A DNA stretch of 64,000 nt, taken from the NCBI GenBank assembly GCA_900104855.1, contig FNSS01000001.1, forward strand, positions 6,643,001-6,707,000, written 5' to 3'. How positions within the stretch are numbered: the first letter of the stretch is position 1; each line of letters begins with the position of its first letter. Both the position numbers and the translations under genes were made by a program. Below are positions 28,121-37,467 of the stretch, one piece after another. The stretch is from Rhizobiales bacterium GAS188 (GTDB lineage Bacteria; Pseudomonadota; Alphaproteobacteria; Rhizobiales; Beijerinckiaceae). Under the pieces are notes generated by a model. It saw only the letters and a list, made by a program, of their open reading frames with translations, made no database searches and was not told where the DNA came from.

Positions 28121-29670
28121 GGCTGATTGCCTGGGGTGGCAACAACTCCTGAGGGTAGCACAGGACCGGGCTGCGTGGCGGCTTCATCGTCTTTGGTCAC
28201 GGGATAGCGATCCCGCGTCCAGCCGCCTCCGAGCGCCTGATAGAGGCTGACGACGGCCAGTAGGCGCTGCAGCCGGATCTGCGACAGCGTATCTTCAGCC
28301 TGAAAAAGCGTCTGTTGTGTGTTGAGCACGGTGGTGATGTCGATCGTTCCTTCTCGAAGCTTCTGCTCGGTGAGCTGATAGGCCTTGCGCGAGGTGGTGA
28401 CGACATCGGCCTCGAGCCGCTCATGGCGCGTCGTCTGCTCGACCGCGATCAGCGCGTTCTCGACATCGCTGAAGGCCTGGATGATGGCCTTGCGGTAGGT
28501 CTGCAGGAGCTCGGCCTGCCTGCCCTGCTGCAGCTCGAGCTGCCCCTCGAGGTTGTAGCCGTCGAAGATCGGCTGGGTGAGGCCTGCCGCCATCTGCCCG
28601 AACACCGCGTCCGAGCGGAACAGCGTCTTGAGCAGCAGGCTCTCGACGCCCCCCTGGGCGCTGAGCTTGATGTTGGGAAAGAAGGCCGCGCGCGCCGCAT
28701 AGACGCTGGCATTGGCCGCTGCAAGCTGAGCCTCGGCCGCGGCGATGTCGGGACGGCGCAGCAGGAGCTGAGAGGGGATGCCGGCGGGGACGCGCGGCAC
28801 CGTCAGGCTGTCGAGGCTGCCGCCCTTGACCGACGAGCTCTCGGGCGTGCGTCCCATCAGCACGGCGAGCAGATTCTTGCTCTGCGCGACCGTCTGGACG
28901 AGCGGCGGAATGGAGGCGCGTTGGGTCCCGGCGACGCTTTCCTGCTGGGAGACGTCGATGGCCGTCCCGGTTCCGACTGCAAGCTTGTTCTGGATCGCCT
29001 TGAGAACCCGATCCGCTATCTGCGTGTTGTTGTTGGCGATCCGCAGGCGGTCCTGCGCGCCCAGGATCGCCAGATAGCTGTTGGCGACTGAGGCCGCCGT
29101 CGTCAGCGCCACCACATCGCGGTCGAAGCGGCTCGCTTCGGCAAGCAGCCGGCCGGAACGCGCATTGGCCGCGTTCAAGCCCCAGAAATCCACCGCATAG
29201 CTCGCGGTCAGGCCGAGCGAGAACAGGTTGCTCGACGAGGTCTTGAACGGGCCTCGCTTGCTGTGAGTGGTGCCCGGCGAGAAGCTGCGCTGGGCGTTGG
29301 CGGTGCCACCGAGCGTCGGATACAGGCCGACGCTGTCGATCGTCGCCTGGGCATCGGCTTGCGCGATCCGGGCGACCGCTGCCGCGATATCGAGATTGCC
29401 GGCCTGGGCATCGGCGGCAAGTCTCGTCAGCTCGGCCGAGCGGAAATCGCGCGGCCAGTCGATCGAGGGCGGCAGAGCCGGCGCCGCCCGCGCCTCGCGA
29501 AAGGATTTCGCGACCTCGATATCGAGCGTCGGCTTTGGCGAATCGAGGATGCAGCCGCTGAGCAGCGGCGCCGACAGCACCAGCAGCAGGACCGACGTGT
29601 CGCAGCGCCGCTGCGCCCGTGATCCGGATCGCCCGTCCGCGGCCCCTTCGCCTTGCGCGGCAAGCCTCAC
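28117..29670 (-). CDS. Outer-membrane efflux channel lipoprotein (TolC/NodT family)
   Basis: The 517-residue RND outer-membrane factor is the first gene of the four-gene pump operon. The N-terminal signal ends in the lipobox LLSGC, so the mature protein is probably lipid-anchored at that cysteine. Two repeated helical halves follow, with typical motifs such as NSYLAILGAQDRLRIANNN and the C-terminal QALGGGW. GTG 29670 is preferred because GGAGG lies five bases upstream. GTG 29676 would abut that site. The stop overlaps the fusion protein start by four bases. No regulator is adjacent. Confidence 0.88.
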   Translation of the reverse strand: MRLAAQGEGAADGRSGSRAQRRCDTSVLLLVLSAPLLSGCILDSPKPTLDIEVAKSFREARAAPALPPSIDWPRDFRSAELTRLAADAQAGNLDIAAAVARIAQADAQATIDSVGLYPTLGGTANAQRSFSPGTTHSKRGPFKTSSSNLFSLGLTASYAVDFWGLNAANARSGRLLAEASRFDRDVVALTTAASVANSYLAILGAQDRLRIANNNTQIADRVLKAIQNKLAVGTGTAIDVSQQESVAGTQRASIPPLVQTVAQSKNLLAVLMGRTPESSSVKGGSLDSLTVPRVPAGIPSQLLLRRPDIAAAEAQLAAANASVYAARAAFFPNIKLSAQGGVESLLLKTLFRSDAVFGQMAAGLTQPIFDGYNLEGQLELQQGRQAELLQTYRKAIIQAFSDVENALIAVEQTTRHERLEADVVTTSRKAYQLTEQKLREGTIDITTVLNTQQTLFQAEDTLSQIRLQRLLAVVSLYQALGGGWTRDRYPVTKDDEAATQPGPVLPSGVVATPGNQP

Positions 29671-30066
29671 CGGCACCTCCGATCCGGGCGCAGTCCAGCC
29701 TGACGAACGAACGCTCCCCTCGCAACGCCCATCGTCCCCGCTCCTCGATCTCGATCACATGCGTGTGCATATGACGGCCTGTACCGCGCCTGTCCATCCT
29801 GCCTCTACCGCAAACCACCGCCGGCCGAGCTGAGGCCAGGACCCCGCACTCCTTTATGCCGGTCCGCGACCCTGCCAGGCCCTTAGGGCGAGATTACAAA
29901 TCCTTAAGGCCAGACTCCCGAGGCTGAAATCAGCCCAATTTGCGCCGATCCGGGCGCTCCCCGTCGCCCTAAGGTCGCGTCAGGACCATTCCGCGGTCGA
30001 AGTGCGGTCACAGAAGGCGGCTTCTATCCCGGGCCTCTGACATGATCCGAGAGATGGAGAGCCTCC
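29671..30066. promoter_or_regulatory. Divergent intergenic region upstream of the efflux operon with an 11-bp inverted repeat
   Basis: This 396-base gap separates the efflux operon from a divergent membrane-anchored protein gene. CCTTAGGGCGA (29881-29891) has an exact reverse complement TCGCCCTAAGG at 29964-29974, and the palindrome CCTTAAGG lies between them at 29902-29909. These related sites could be operators. No gene is supported in the gap. Confidence 0.4.
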
Positions 30067-30813
30067 ATGAGTGACGTTGCCGCGACATCGCTTCTGAAGG
30101 GCGCCGGCAAGGCGGGCAGGCGATTCGTGACCGAGGTTGCGGTTTCCTCGATTGCGACCCTGTGCGTGACGCTCGCATTCTCCAGTTGGCTTCGACAGGA
30201 CCTGTCGGGGCCCCAAGACCTCTCGCGAGCTCGAAGTGGCGGTGAAGTCTCGAGCCCGGTCGCGCCGGCGGTGATTCGGAGCTTGTCTTCCACGCCCTCG
30301 GGCTCCGCCCCGCCGCAGGTGCGCGTGATCGAGATCGCACCGCAGGCGACGGCCAGTGCCCGGCTGCAGGCCACCCAACCTGCGCCGGAGGCTTCCGACA
30401 AGCCGATGATCGTTGCAGGCGCAAGTCCAAGTGCAAGTGCAAGTGCAAGTGCAAGTACAAGTACAAGTGCCTCGCCGTCGGTGCCGGCCGCGACCCCGCC
30501 TCGCAATCGTCCGTCGCACACGCCCAAGGTCGTTATCGCGAAGCCGAAGGACGTCTCGCCGTCCTGCATCACTGCTTGCCCCGGCCAGGTGACTTTGGCG
30601 GCCGCGAGCGCGCTCGACGCATTGCCTCAGCTTGATCTGCCTCCGCAACCCGCAACACGGGCGGCCTCGCAGCCCGATCGCTCCCGCTCGCTCTTCGGAG
30701 TGCCGGTTCCGGTGCTCGCGCTGCCATCCGTCATCATGCACTCGGCGCGTCCGGTGGTTCAGGGCGCGGGCGCCGTGACCGACCTGCTGACAGGGCTCGC
30801 GGCGAGGCTTTGA
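30067..30813 (+). CDS. Low-complexity single-span membrane protein of unknown function
   Basis: The protein has 248 residues. An N-terminal amphipathic/hydrophobic region (FVTEVAVSSIATLCVTLAFSSWL, residues about 20-42) could anchor it. The rest is Ser/Pro/Ala-rich, with a tract of alternating Ser-Ala/Ser-Thr near residues 120-137 encoded by a hexanucleotide repeat. A CITACPG motif near residue 168 holds two cysteines four apart that could form a disulfide or bind metal. The C-terminal 60 residues look partly helical (PVPVLALPSVIMHSARPVVQ). The ribosome binding site ATGGAG lies seven bases before the ATG. No family is recognised. It is divergent from the efflux operon. Confidence 0.6.
   Translation: MSDVAATSLLKGAGKAGRRFVTEVAVSSIATLCVTLAFSSWLRQDLSGPQDLSRARSGGEVSSPVAPAVIRSLSSTPSGSAPPQVRVIEIAPQATASARLQATQPAPEASDKPMIVAGASPSASASASASTSTSASPSVPAATPPRNRPSHTPKVVIAKPKDVSPSCITACPGQVTLAAASALDALPQLDLPPQPATRAASQPDRSRSLFGVPVPVLALPSVIMHSARPVVQGAGAVTDLLTGLAARL
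30422..30469. repeat. Hexanucleotide repeat CAAGTR, eight units
   Basis: The unit CAAGTG or a one-base variant of it runs eight times in a row inside the low-complexity protein gene, coding alternating Ala-Ser or Thr-Ser. The six-base period preserves the frame. Confidence 0.9.
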
Positions 30814-30932
30814 TTCCTCGCCCGCAAAGACGCTCAAATGGGCAGCGCATTTGCGGAGGTTGCCCATGAATCTTATTGTTTATCAAATCGTTGAATGGTG
30901 TCGCTAAGCGCCCGTGCGCATTCCTTCTTCGG

Positions 30933-31466
30933 TTACTTCTGAGCCGCCAGCGCCAGCCGCGAGAGGATATGCGAGACGATCTCGTCAGGCGTCGCGTCGA
31001 CCGAGACCGTGACCGGGTTCTCGGCGGGGCCGGGTTCCTCGAGATCGTCGAATTGGCTCTTGAGCAGCGCGGGCGGCATGAAATGACCGTGGCGCGCCTT
31101 GAGCCGCTGCGCCAGCAATCTCTTGTCGCCCTTGAGGAAGACCAGGCGCACATCGCGACGGTCCCCGATGATGATCTCGCGATAGCTGCGCTTCAGCGCC
31201 GAGCAGGTTACGACGGCGTGCCGGCCATTTGCCCGCTCCTCGTCGATCCAGGCGGCGATGGCCCGCAGCCAGGGCCAGCGATCCTCATCCGTGAGCGGCA
31301 CGCCGCTCTTCATCTTGTCGATATTGGCTTTGGGATGGAACTCATCGGCATCGCGATAGGGCCAGCCGAGGCCCTTTGCCAGGAGCGTGGCGATCGTCGT
31401 CTTGCCGGCGCCGGAGACGCCCATGAGCACGAGGACGGCAGGAGCCGTGTGGCTTTCCTTCGGCAT
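30933..31466 (-). CDS. gntK: Gluconokinase (GntK family)
   Basis: The 177-residue P-loop kinase phosphorylates gluconate to 6-phosphogluconate. The Walker A motif is VLMGVSGAGKTT near residues 13-24, followed by DADEFHP and PLTDEDRWPWL, which are typical of the thermoresistant gluconokinase family. The start at 31466 (MPKESHTAP) lies 11 bases after the stop of the upstream 6-phosphogluconate dehydrogenase gene, so both are in one minus-strand operon and act on the same metabolite. A much longer in-frame reading upstream belongs to the other frame of gnd. Confidence 0.93.
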   Translation of the reverse strand: MPKESHTAPAVLVLMGVSGAGKTTIATLLAKGLGWPYRDADEFHPKANIDKMKSGVPLTDEDRWPWLRAIAAWIDEERANGRHAVVTCSALKRSYREIIIGDRRDVRLVFLKGDKRLLAQRLKARHGHFMPPALLKSQFDDLEEPGPAENPVTVSVDATPDEIVSHILSRLALAAQK

Positions 31467-31477
31467 GGTCGAGCGCC

Positions 31478-32458
31478 CTAGCTGAGCTTTGCCTCTCCGT
31501 GTCCGCCGAAGCCTTTGCGCATGGCCGAGAGCAACTTGTCGGCGAAGCTCTCGGCTTCGCGCGAACGGAAGCGCGTATAGAGGGCAGTGGTCAGCACAGG
31601 GGCCGGCACAGCCTCTTCCACCGCCGCCTGCACCGTCCAGCGCCCTTCGCCCGAATCCTCGACATGGCCGGTGAAGGCGGCGAGCTTCTCGTCGCCGGCG
31701 AGCGCAGCCGCGGTCAGGTCGAGGAGCCAGGACGAGATGACGCTGCCCCGCCGCCATACCTCGGCAATGTCGGGGAGGTTGAGCCCGAAGCGATGCTCGG
31801 GAGGCAGTTGCTCGCTGTCGGCATGGTGGAGGATTTCCAAGCCTTCGGCATAGGCCTGCATCAGCCCGTATTCGATGCCGTTATGCACCATCTTGACGAA
31901 GTGGCCGGCACCGCTCGGGCCGGCATGGATGTAACCGAGCTCCGCGCGGGGATCGCGGCCGTCCCGCTGCGGCGTCTTTGGGATATTTCCGGGACCTGGC
32001 GCCAAGGTGCGGAAGATCGGATCGAGACGGTCGACCACGGGTTTGTCGCCCCCGATCATCATGCAATAGCCGCGATCGATGCCCCAGACACCGCCGCTCG
32101 TCCCGACATCGAGATAGTGCAGGCCCTTGGCGGCAAGACCCTTGGCGCGCCTGATGTCATCCTTCCAGAAGCTGTTGCCGCCATCGATGATCGTGTCGCC
32201 CGGCTCGAACAACCCTGCCAGCTCCTCGACCGTGCGCTCGGTGATCTCGCCGGCCGGCACCATGATCCAGGCGGCGCGCGGCGCCGTCAGCTTGGCCTTC
32301 AGCTCGGCGAGGCTCTTCACCGCGACCGCCCCCTCGCCGGCCAAGGCATCGGCCGCCTTGGGATTGGCGTCGTAGACGACGCAGTTATGGCCGTCGCGCA
32401 TCAGGCGGCGCACGATATTCGCGCCCATTCTGCCGAGACCGATCATGGCAAGTTGCAT
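31478..32458 (-). CDS. gnd: 6-phosphogluconate dehydrogenase, decarboxylating (short GntZ/YqeC-type)
   Basis: The 326-residue enzyme oxidatively decarboxylates 6-phosphogluconate to ribulose 5-phosphate. Features are the N-terminal [15 protein letters not shown]ossmann motif, the [21 protein letters not shown] region and the active-site [19 protein letters not shown], whose Lys is the likely catalytic base. It is the short form (about 300-330 residues), often NAD-preferring, unlike the roughly 470-residue E. coli Gnd. The start at 32458 (MQLAMIG) is chosen because GGAGGAG lies seven bases upstream. The gene is followed closely by gntK and is divergent from livK. Confidence 0.92.
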   Translation of the reverse strand: MQLAMIGLGRMGANIVRRLMRDGHNCVVYDANPKAADALAGEGAVAVKSLAELKAKLTAPRAAWIMVPAGEITERTVEELAGLFEPGDTIIDGGNSFWKDDIRRAKGLAAKGLHYLDVGTSGGVWGIDRGYCMMIGGDKPVVDRLDPIFRTLAPGPGNIPKTPQRDGRDPRAELGYIHAGPSGAGHFVKMVHNGIEYGLMQAYAEGLEILHHADSEQLPPEHRFGLNLPDIAEVWRRGSVISSWLLDLTAAALAGDEKLAAFTGHVEDSGEGRWTVQAAVEEAVPAPVLTTALYTRFRSREAESFADKLLSAMRKGFGGHGEAKLS

Positions 32459-32630
32459 CGGACGCTCCTCCATTGCGGGTCATCGCCCTTACTCCGCTAC
32501 CGTGCGGCCTGTTCCGTCAAGCCCGGCGGGCAAGAGCTTGATCAGCGCTGCAGGCGCTGCCCGCAACGCTGCTTTGCATCGCTGCCGCGAGTGGGTAATG
32601 TTCGCGCGGAAAACGCGCAGAACGGGCTTC

Positions 32631-32658
32631 CCGAGGGAGGGGTGCCGAGGGAGGGTTG
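32631..32658 (+). repeat. 14-bp tandem duplication containing the livK ribosome binding site
   Basis: CCGAGGGAGGGGTG (32631-32644) is followed directly by CCGAGGGAGGGTTG (32645-32658), and the livK ATG begins at 32660. Each copy carries a GAGGGAGGG purine tract, so the leader holds two Shine-Dalgarno-like sites in tandem. The nearer one sits about four bases from the start. Confidence 0.85.
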
Positions 32659-32659
32659 A

Positions 32660-33838
32660 ATGTCGGCAAGACAGGTCACGCGGGCGCTCGGTGCGCTCGT
32701 CGCAATCGGGCTATGGACGGGCGCCGCCGCGGCGCAAGACAGCGTCAAGGTCGGCTTGATCCTGCCGCTGACCGGCCAGCAAGCCTCGACCGGCCGGCAG
32801 ATCGAGGCGGCGGCACGCCTGTTCATGCAACAGAACGGGGCGAGCGTCGCCGGCAAGACCCTGGAGCTGATCGTCAAGGACGATACCGGCTCGCCGGATG
32901 TCTCCAAGCGCCTGGCACAGGAGTTGATCGTCAACGACAAGGTCGCCTTCGTCGCGGGCTTCGGCCTCACCCCGATCGCACTGGCCGTGGCGCCGCTTGC
33001 CACCCAGGCCAAGGTTCCCGAAATCGTGATGGCGGCGGGCACGTCGAGCATCACCGAAGCTTCGCCTTATATCGTGCGCACCAGCTTTACTCTGCCGCAA
33101 TCGACCGTGCCGATGGCCGAATGGGCGCTCAAGAACGGCATCAAGAAGGCCGTGACCCTGGTCTCCAATTACGGGCCCGGCCTCGATGCCGAGAAGGCCT
33201 TCACCGAGACCATCACCAAGGGGGGCGGTTCGATCCTCGACAACCTCAAAGTGCCGCTCGCCAACCCCGATTTCTCGCCCTTCCTGCAGAAGGTCGCGGA
33301 TCTCAAGCCCGAAGCGCTGTTCGTCTTCGTGCCGTCGGGCTCGGGCGCCCTGTTCATGAAGCAATTCCTGGAGCGCGGCCTCGACAAATCGGGGGTGCGC
33401 CTGATCTGCACCGGCGATCTCACCGATGACGACCAGCTCAACGGCATGGGCGATGTGGCGCTCGGCGTGGTCTCGGCGCATCTCTATTCGGCCGCCCATG
33501 ACAGCGCCGAGAACAAGGCGTTCGTCGGCGCTTTCGCGCAGGCAAATAAGGGCATGCGGCCGAACTTCATGGCCGTCGGAGGCTATGACGGCATGCGTCT
33601 CATCTACGAGGCGCTGAAGAAGACCAAGGGCGCGACCGATGGCGACGGGCTCCTCGCCGCCATGAAAGGCATGGCCTGGACCAGCCCGCGCGGCCCGATC
33701 TCGATCGACCCGGCGACGCGGGACATCATCCAGAACATCTATATCCGCAAGGTCGAGAAGGTGAATGGCGAACTCTACAATGTCGAGTTCGAGACCATCC
33801 CCAATGTCAAGGACCCGGCGAAGGCGGCCAAGCAATAG
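32660..33838 (+). CDS. Periplasmic substrate-binding protein of a branched-chain amino acid type ABC transporter
   Basis: The 392-residue type-I periplasmic binding protein (LivJ/LivK or Leu/Ile/Val-binding family) has a signal peptide ending AAAAQD, with probable cleavage before Gln-Asp. The mature start DSVKVGLILPLTGQQASTG is typical. VSNYGPGLDAEKAFTE and FVPSGSGALFMKQFLERG follow in the two lobes. It heads a five-gene import operon. The next gene starts about 200 bases later. Members of this group also carry amides, urea or aromatic acids, so leucine-type specificity is only a family label. Confidence 0.88.
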   Translation: MSARQVTRALGALVAIGLWTGAAAAQDSVKVGLILPLTGQQASTGRQIEAAARLFMQQNGASVAGKTLELIVKDDTGSPDVSKRLAQELIVNDKVAFVAGFGLTPIALAVAPLATQAKVPEIVMAAGTSSITEASPYIVRTSFTLPQSTVPMAEWALKNGIKKAVTLVSNYGPGLDAEKAFTETITKGGGSILDNLKVPLANPDFSPFLQKVADLKPEALFVFVPSGSGALFMKQFLERGLDKSGVRLICTGDLTDDDQLNGMGDVALGVVSAHLYSAAHDSAENKAFVGAFAQANKGMRPNFMAVGGYDGMRLIYEALKKTKGATDGDGLLAAMKGMAWTSPRGPISIDPATRDIIQNIYIRKVEKVNGELYNVEFETIPNVKDPAKAAKQ

Positions 33839-33982
33839 CCGACGTCGGGAGGGGCGCTTTGCTGGCGCTTCTACTTGCCTGGCGATCCCGCTTGTCTAAT
33901 CGATCGAGAATCGCGCACACTCAGCATGGTCTTGCCGGCTGGGGCGTCACCCGGCCCGGCGGGATGTGTTGAGCCGCGGCAA

Positions 33983-34016
33983 TTGCCGAGATGAATGACT
34001 TGCCGAGATGAACGGA
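33983..34016 (+). repeat. 17-bp tandem duplication upstream of livH
   Basis: TTGCCGAGATGAA occurs at 33983-33995 and 34000-34012, giving a 17-base period in the leader just before the livH start at 34040. Each copy contains an ATG. Confidence 0.75.
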
Positions 34017-34039
34017 CCGGATCAGGCCATGCCGAGCTC

Positions 34040-34894
34040 ATGCTGACGATCCTTTTCGACGGCGTCGCTTACGGCATGCTGCTGTTCGTGCTCGCCTGCG
34101 GGCTCGCCGTCACGCTCGGGCTGATGAACTTCGTCAACCTCGCCCATGGCGCCTTCGCCATGACGGGCGGCTATGTCACCGTCCTGATGATGGACCGGCT
34201 CGGCGCGCCCTTCCTGGCGACGCTGCCTTGCGCCTTCCTGGTCGCGGCCGTCATCGGCCTCCTGCTCGAGCGCACGCTCTACCGTCGGCTCTATGGACGC
34301 AGCCATCTCGAACAGGTGCTGTTCTCGATCGGCCTCGTCTTCATGGCCTCGTCGGCGACCGATTATCTGATGGGCTCCGAGCAGCGGATCATCAAATTGC
34401 CGGCCTACCTGCAAGGGCGCGTCGAGGTTCTCGGCATATCGATCGGCATTTATCGCGCCTTCATCATCGTGCTCTGCGGCCTGCTGACCGTCGCCTTGCA
34501 GCTCACCTTGTCGCGCACCCGTTTCGGCAGCCGGCTGCGCGCCGCCGTCGATGATCCGCGCGTGGCGCGCGGTCTCGGCATCGACGTGAACACCGTCTTT
34601 GCGTTGACCTTCGCGGTCGGATCGGGGCTGGCCGGGCTCGGCGGCGCGCTCGGGGCCGAGATCCTCGGCCTCGATCCCATCTTTCCCCTGAAATTCATGA
34701 TCTACTTCCTGATCGTGGTGACGGTTGGAGGCACGTCGAGCATCACCGGCCCGTTCATCGCCTCGCTCATTCTCGGCGTCGCCGATGTGGCCGGCAAATA
34801 TTACGTGCCGTCCTTCGGGGCTTTCGTCATCTACACGGTGATGATCGTCGTCTTGATCCTGCGGCCTCAAGGCCTCCTGGCGCGCGCCCGATGA
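34040..34894 (+). CDS. livH: Branched-chain amino acid ABC transporter permease (LivH family)
   Basis: The 284-residue permease has about eight helices. It starts MLTILFDGVAYGMLLFVLACGLAVTLGLMNFVNLAHGAF, where the NLAHG motif is characteristic of LivH. The transport-associated motif SRTRFGSRLRAAVDDPRVARGLGIDV lies in the cytoplasmic loop that contacts the ATPases. ATG 34040 is preferred over a non-typical extension from 33995. The gene overlaps livM by four bases (ATGA). It pairs with LivM to form the membrane channel. Confidence 0.9.
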   Translation: MLTILFDGVAYGMLLFVLACGLAVTLGLMNFVNLAHGAFAMTGGYVTVLMMDRLGAPFLATLPCAFLVAAVIGLLLERTLYRRLYGRSHLEQVLFSIGLVFMASSATDYLMGSEQRIIKLPAYLQGRVEVLGISIGIYRAFIIVLCGLLTVALQLTLSRTRFGSRLRAAVDDPRVARGLGIDVNTVFALTFAVGSGLAGLGGALGAEILGLDPIFPLKFMIYFLIVVTVGGTSSITGPFIASLILGVADVAGKYYVPSFGAFVIYTVMIVVLILRPQGLLARAR

Positions 34895-35955
34895 CGGACG
34901 CCGCATTGTCGACCCCTCGAGCCGCGGAGGCCGATGTCGCGGCCGGCCTGTCGCGGCGCGCCCGCTGGCGGCCCGGCGAGATCGTCTTCTGGGTGGTGGC
35001 GGCGCTGGCGCTCCTCGCCTTGCCGAGCCGCAACCTCCTCATCAACGAGGTCGCCATCCTCGCCCTCTTCGCCCTCTCGCTCGATCTGGTGCTGGGCTAT
35101 GCGGGGATCGTGTCGCTCGGACATGCCGCCTTCTTCGGAACCGGCGCCTATGTTGCGGGCCTCCTCACCAAATACGGTGTCGCCGATCCGCTGCTCGGCC
35201 TCCTGATCGCCTGCGCGGTCGCGGCGTCGCTCGGCCTGGCGACGAGTCTCCTCGTGCTGCGCGGCTCGGATCTCACCCGCCTAATGGTGACGCTCGGCGT
35301 CGCCTTGGTGCTCGGCGAGATCGCCAACCAGACGGCCTGGCTGACCGGCGGCGCGGACGGGCTGCAAGGGGTCTCGCCGGGGCCCGTGCTCGGCCTGTTC
35401 GGCTTCGACATCTTCGGGCGCACCGCGAGCCTCTACAGCTTCATCGTGCTCTTCCTGATGTTCCTCTTGGCGCGGCGCATCGTCAATTCGCCCTTCGGCC
35501 TGTCGCTGCGCTCGATCCGCGACAACCCATTGCGGGCCGCCGCGATCGGCATCCCGGTCTCCGGCCGCCTGATGGCCGTCTACACCATCGGTGCGGCCTA
35601 TGCGGGCGTGGCGGGCGCCTTGCTGGCGCAGACGACGCAATTCGTCTCGCTCGACGTCTTCGACTTCAACCGCTCGGCCGATGTGCTGCTCGTGCTCATC
35701 ATCGGGGGCACCGGCTATCTCTATGGCGGGCTCATCGGGGCGGCGCTGTTCCGGGTGCTGCAGGACGCCATCGCCACGGTCACGCCGCAGCACTGGCAGT
35801 TCTGGATCGGCTTCCTGCTCGTCGCCCTGGTGCTGGTGAGGCGGGAGCGGCTGGCGCGCGTCGCGCATCGGGTCATGGGGGCGATCGCGTCCCGGCTTGG
35901 ACTGGGCGGGGGCAGGGACGTCCTGCAACCGCCTGCGCCGGGAGGCGCGGCGTGA
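34891..35955 (+). CDS. livM: Branched-chain amino acid ABC transporter permease (LivM family)
   Basis: The 354-residue permease begins with a hydrophilic segment of about 30 residues followed by roughly eight to ten helices. The conserved GIVSLGHAAFFGTGAYVAGLL near residue 70 and the ATPase-contact loop NSPFGLSLRSIRDNPLRAAAIGI are intact. It overlaps livH by four bases and livG by four bases (GTGA), so all three are translationally coupled. A C-terminal Gly/Pro-rich tail follows the last helix. Confidence 0.9.
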   Translation: MTDAALSTPRAAEADVAAGLSRRARWRPGEIVFWVVAALALLALPSRNLLINEVAILALFALSLDLVLGYAGIVSLGHAAFFGTGAYVAGLLTKYGVADPLLGLLIACAVAASLGLATSLLVLRGSDLTRLMVTLGVALVLGEIANQTAWLTGGADGLQGVSPGPVLGLFGFDIFGRTASLYSFIVLFLMFLLARRIVNSPFGLSLRSIRDNPLRAAAIGIPVSGRLMAVYTIGAAYAGVAGALLAQTTQFVSLDVFDFNRSADVLLVLIIGGTGYLYGGLIGAALFRVLQDAIATVTPQHWQFWIGFLLVALVLVRRERLARVAHRVMGAIASRLGLGGGRDVLQPPAPGGAA

Positions 35956-36693
35956 CGGCGGCGCTCGAAACCATCGGGCTCGTGAAGCGTTTCGGCGGCA
36001 TATTGGCGACCGACAATGTAGCGTTTCGCCTGGAGCAGGGCGCGCGCCACGCCTTGATCGGCCCGAACGGCGCCGGCAAGACGACCTTCGTCAATCTCCT
36101 CACCGGCGTGCTCGCGCCGTCGAGCGGCACGATCCGGCTCGCCGGCGAGGATGTGACGCATCTGCGCAGCGATCTGCGCGTGCGGCGGGGCCTGGCGCGG
36201 ACCTTCCAGATCAACCAGCTCTTCGCCGACATGACCCCGCTCGAGGCTCTGGCGCTCGCCGTGTCCGAGCGGCGCGGCGGCGGCAAGGCCTGGTGGCGTC
36301 GCGTCGGCGGCAGCGGCGTCGTCGCCGAGGTGGCCGAGATCGCCGCGCGTTTTCGCCTGACCGATGTGCTGGCGCAGCGCACCGCGAGCCTCGCCTATGG
36401 CAAGCAGCGCCTGCTCGAGATCGCGCTCGCCTTCGCCTCGAGGCCGCGCGTCCTGCTGCTCGACGAGCCGGCCGCGGGCGTGCCGCAGGCCGAGCGTCAA
36501 GAGCTGGTGGCGACGGTCGCCGCTCTGCCGCGCGAGGTGTCGGTGCTGCTGATCGAGCACGATATGGACCTCGTCTTCGCCTATGCGGACCGCATCTCGG
36601 TGCTGGTGAACGGCGCCCTCCTGACCGAGGGACCGACCGAGGTGGTGGCCAAGGATGAACGCGTGCGCGCCGTCTATCTCGGCGAGGAACATC

Positions 36694-36701
<8 letters not shown>
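35952..36701 (+). CDS. livG: Branched-chain amino acid ABC transporter ATP-binding protein (LivG family)
   Basis: The 249-residue ATPase has Walker A GPNGAGKTT near residue 38, the Q-loop FQINQLFADMT, the signature region LAYGKQRLLEIA (a variant of LSGGQ with SLAYGKQR) and Walker B RVLLLDEPAAG, with the switch His in IEHDMDLVF. It powers the LivH/LivM channel with LivF. The GTG start lies in the livM stop overlap. Its last eight bases overlap livF. Confidence 0.92.
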
Positions 36702-37437
<736 letters not shown>

Positions 37438-37467
37438 CGCTGCTTAACGCCATCTGGACAATGAGGC

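Noticed and set aside
33839..33900. Terminator after the transporter binding protein
   Set aside because: GGCGCTT is repeated directly, not inverted, so no stem forms.
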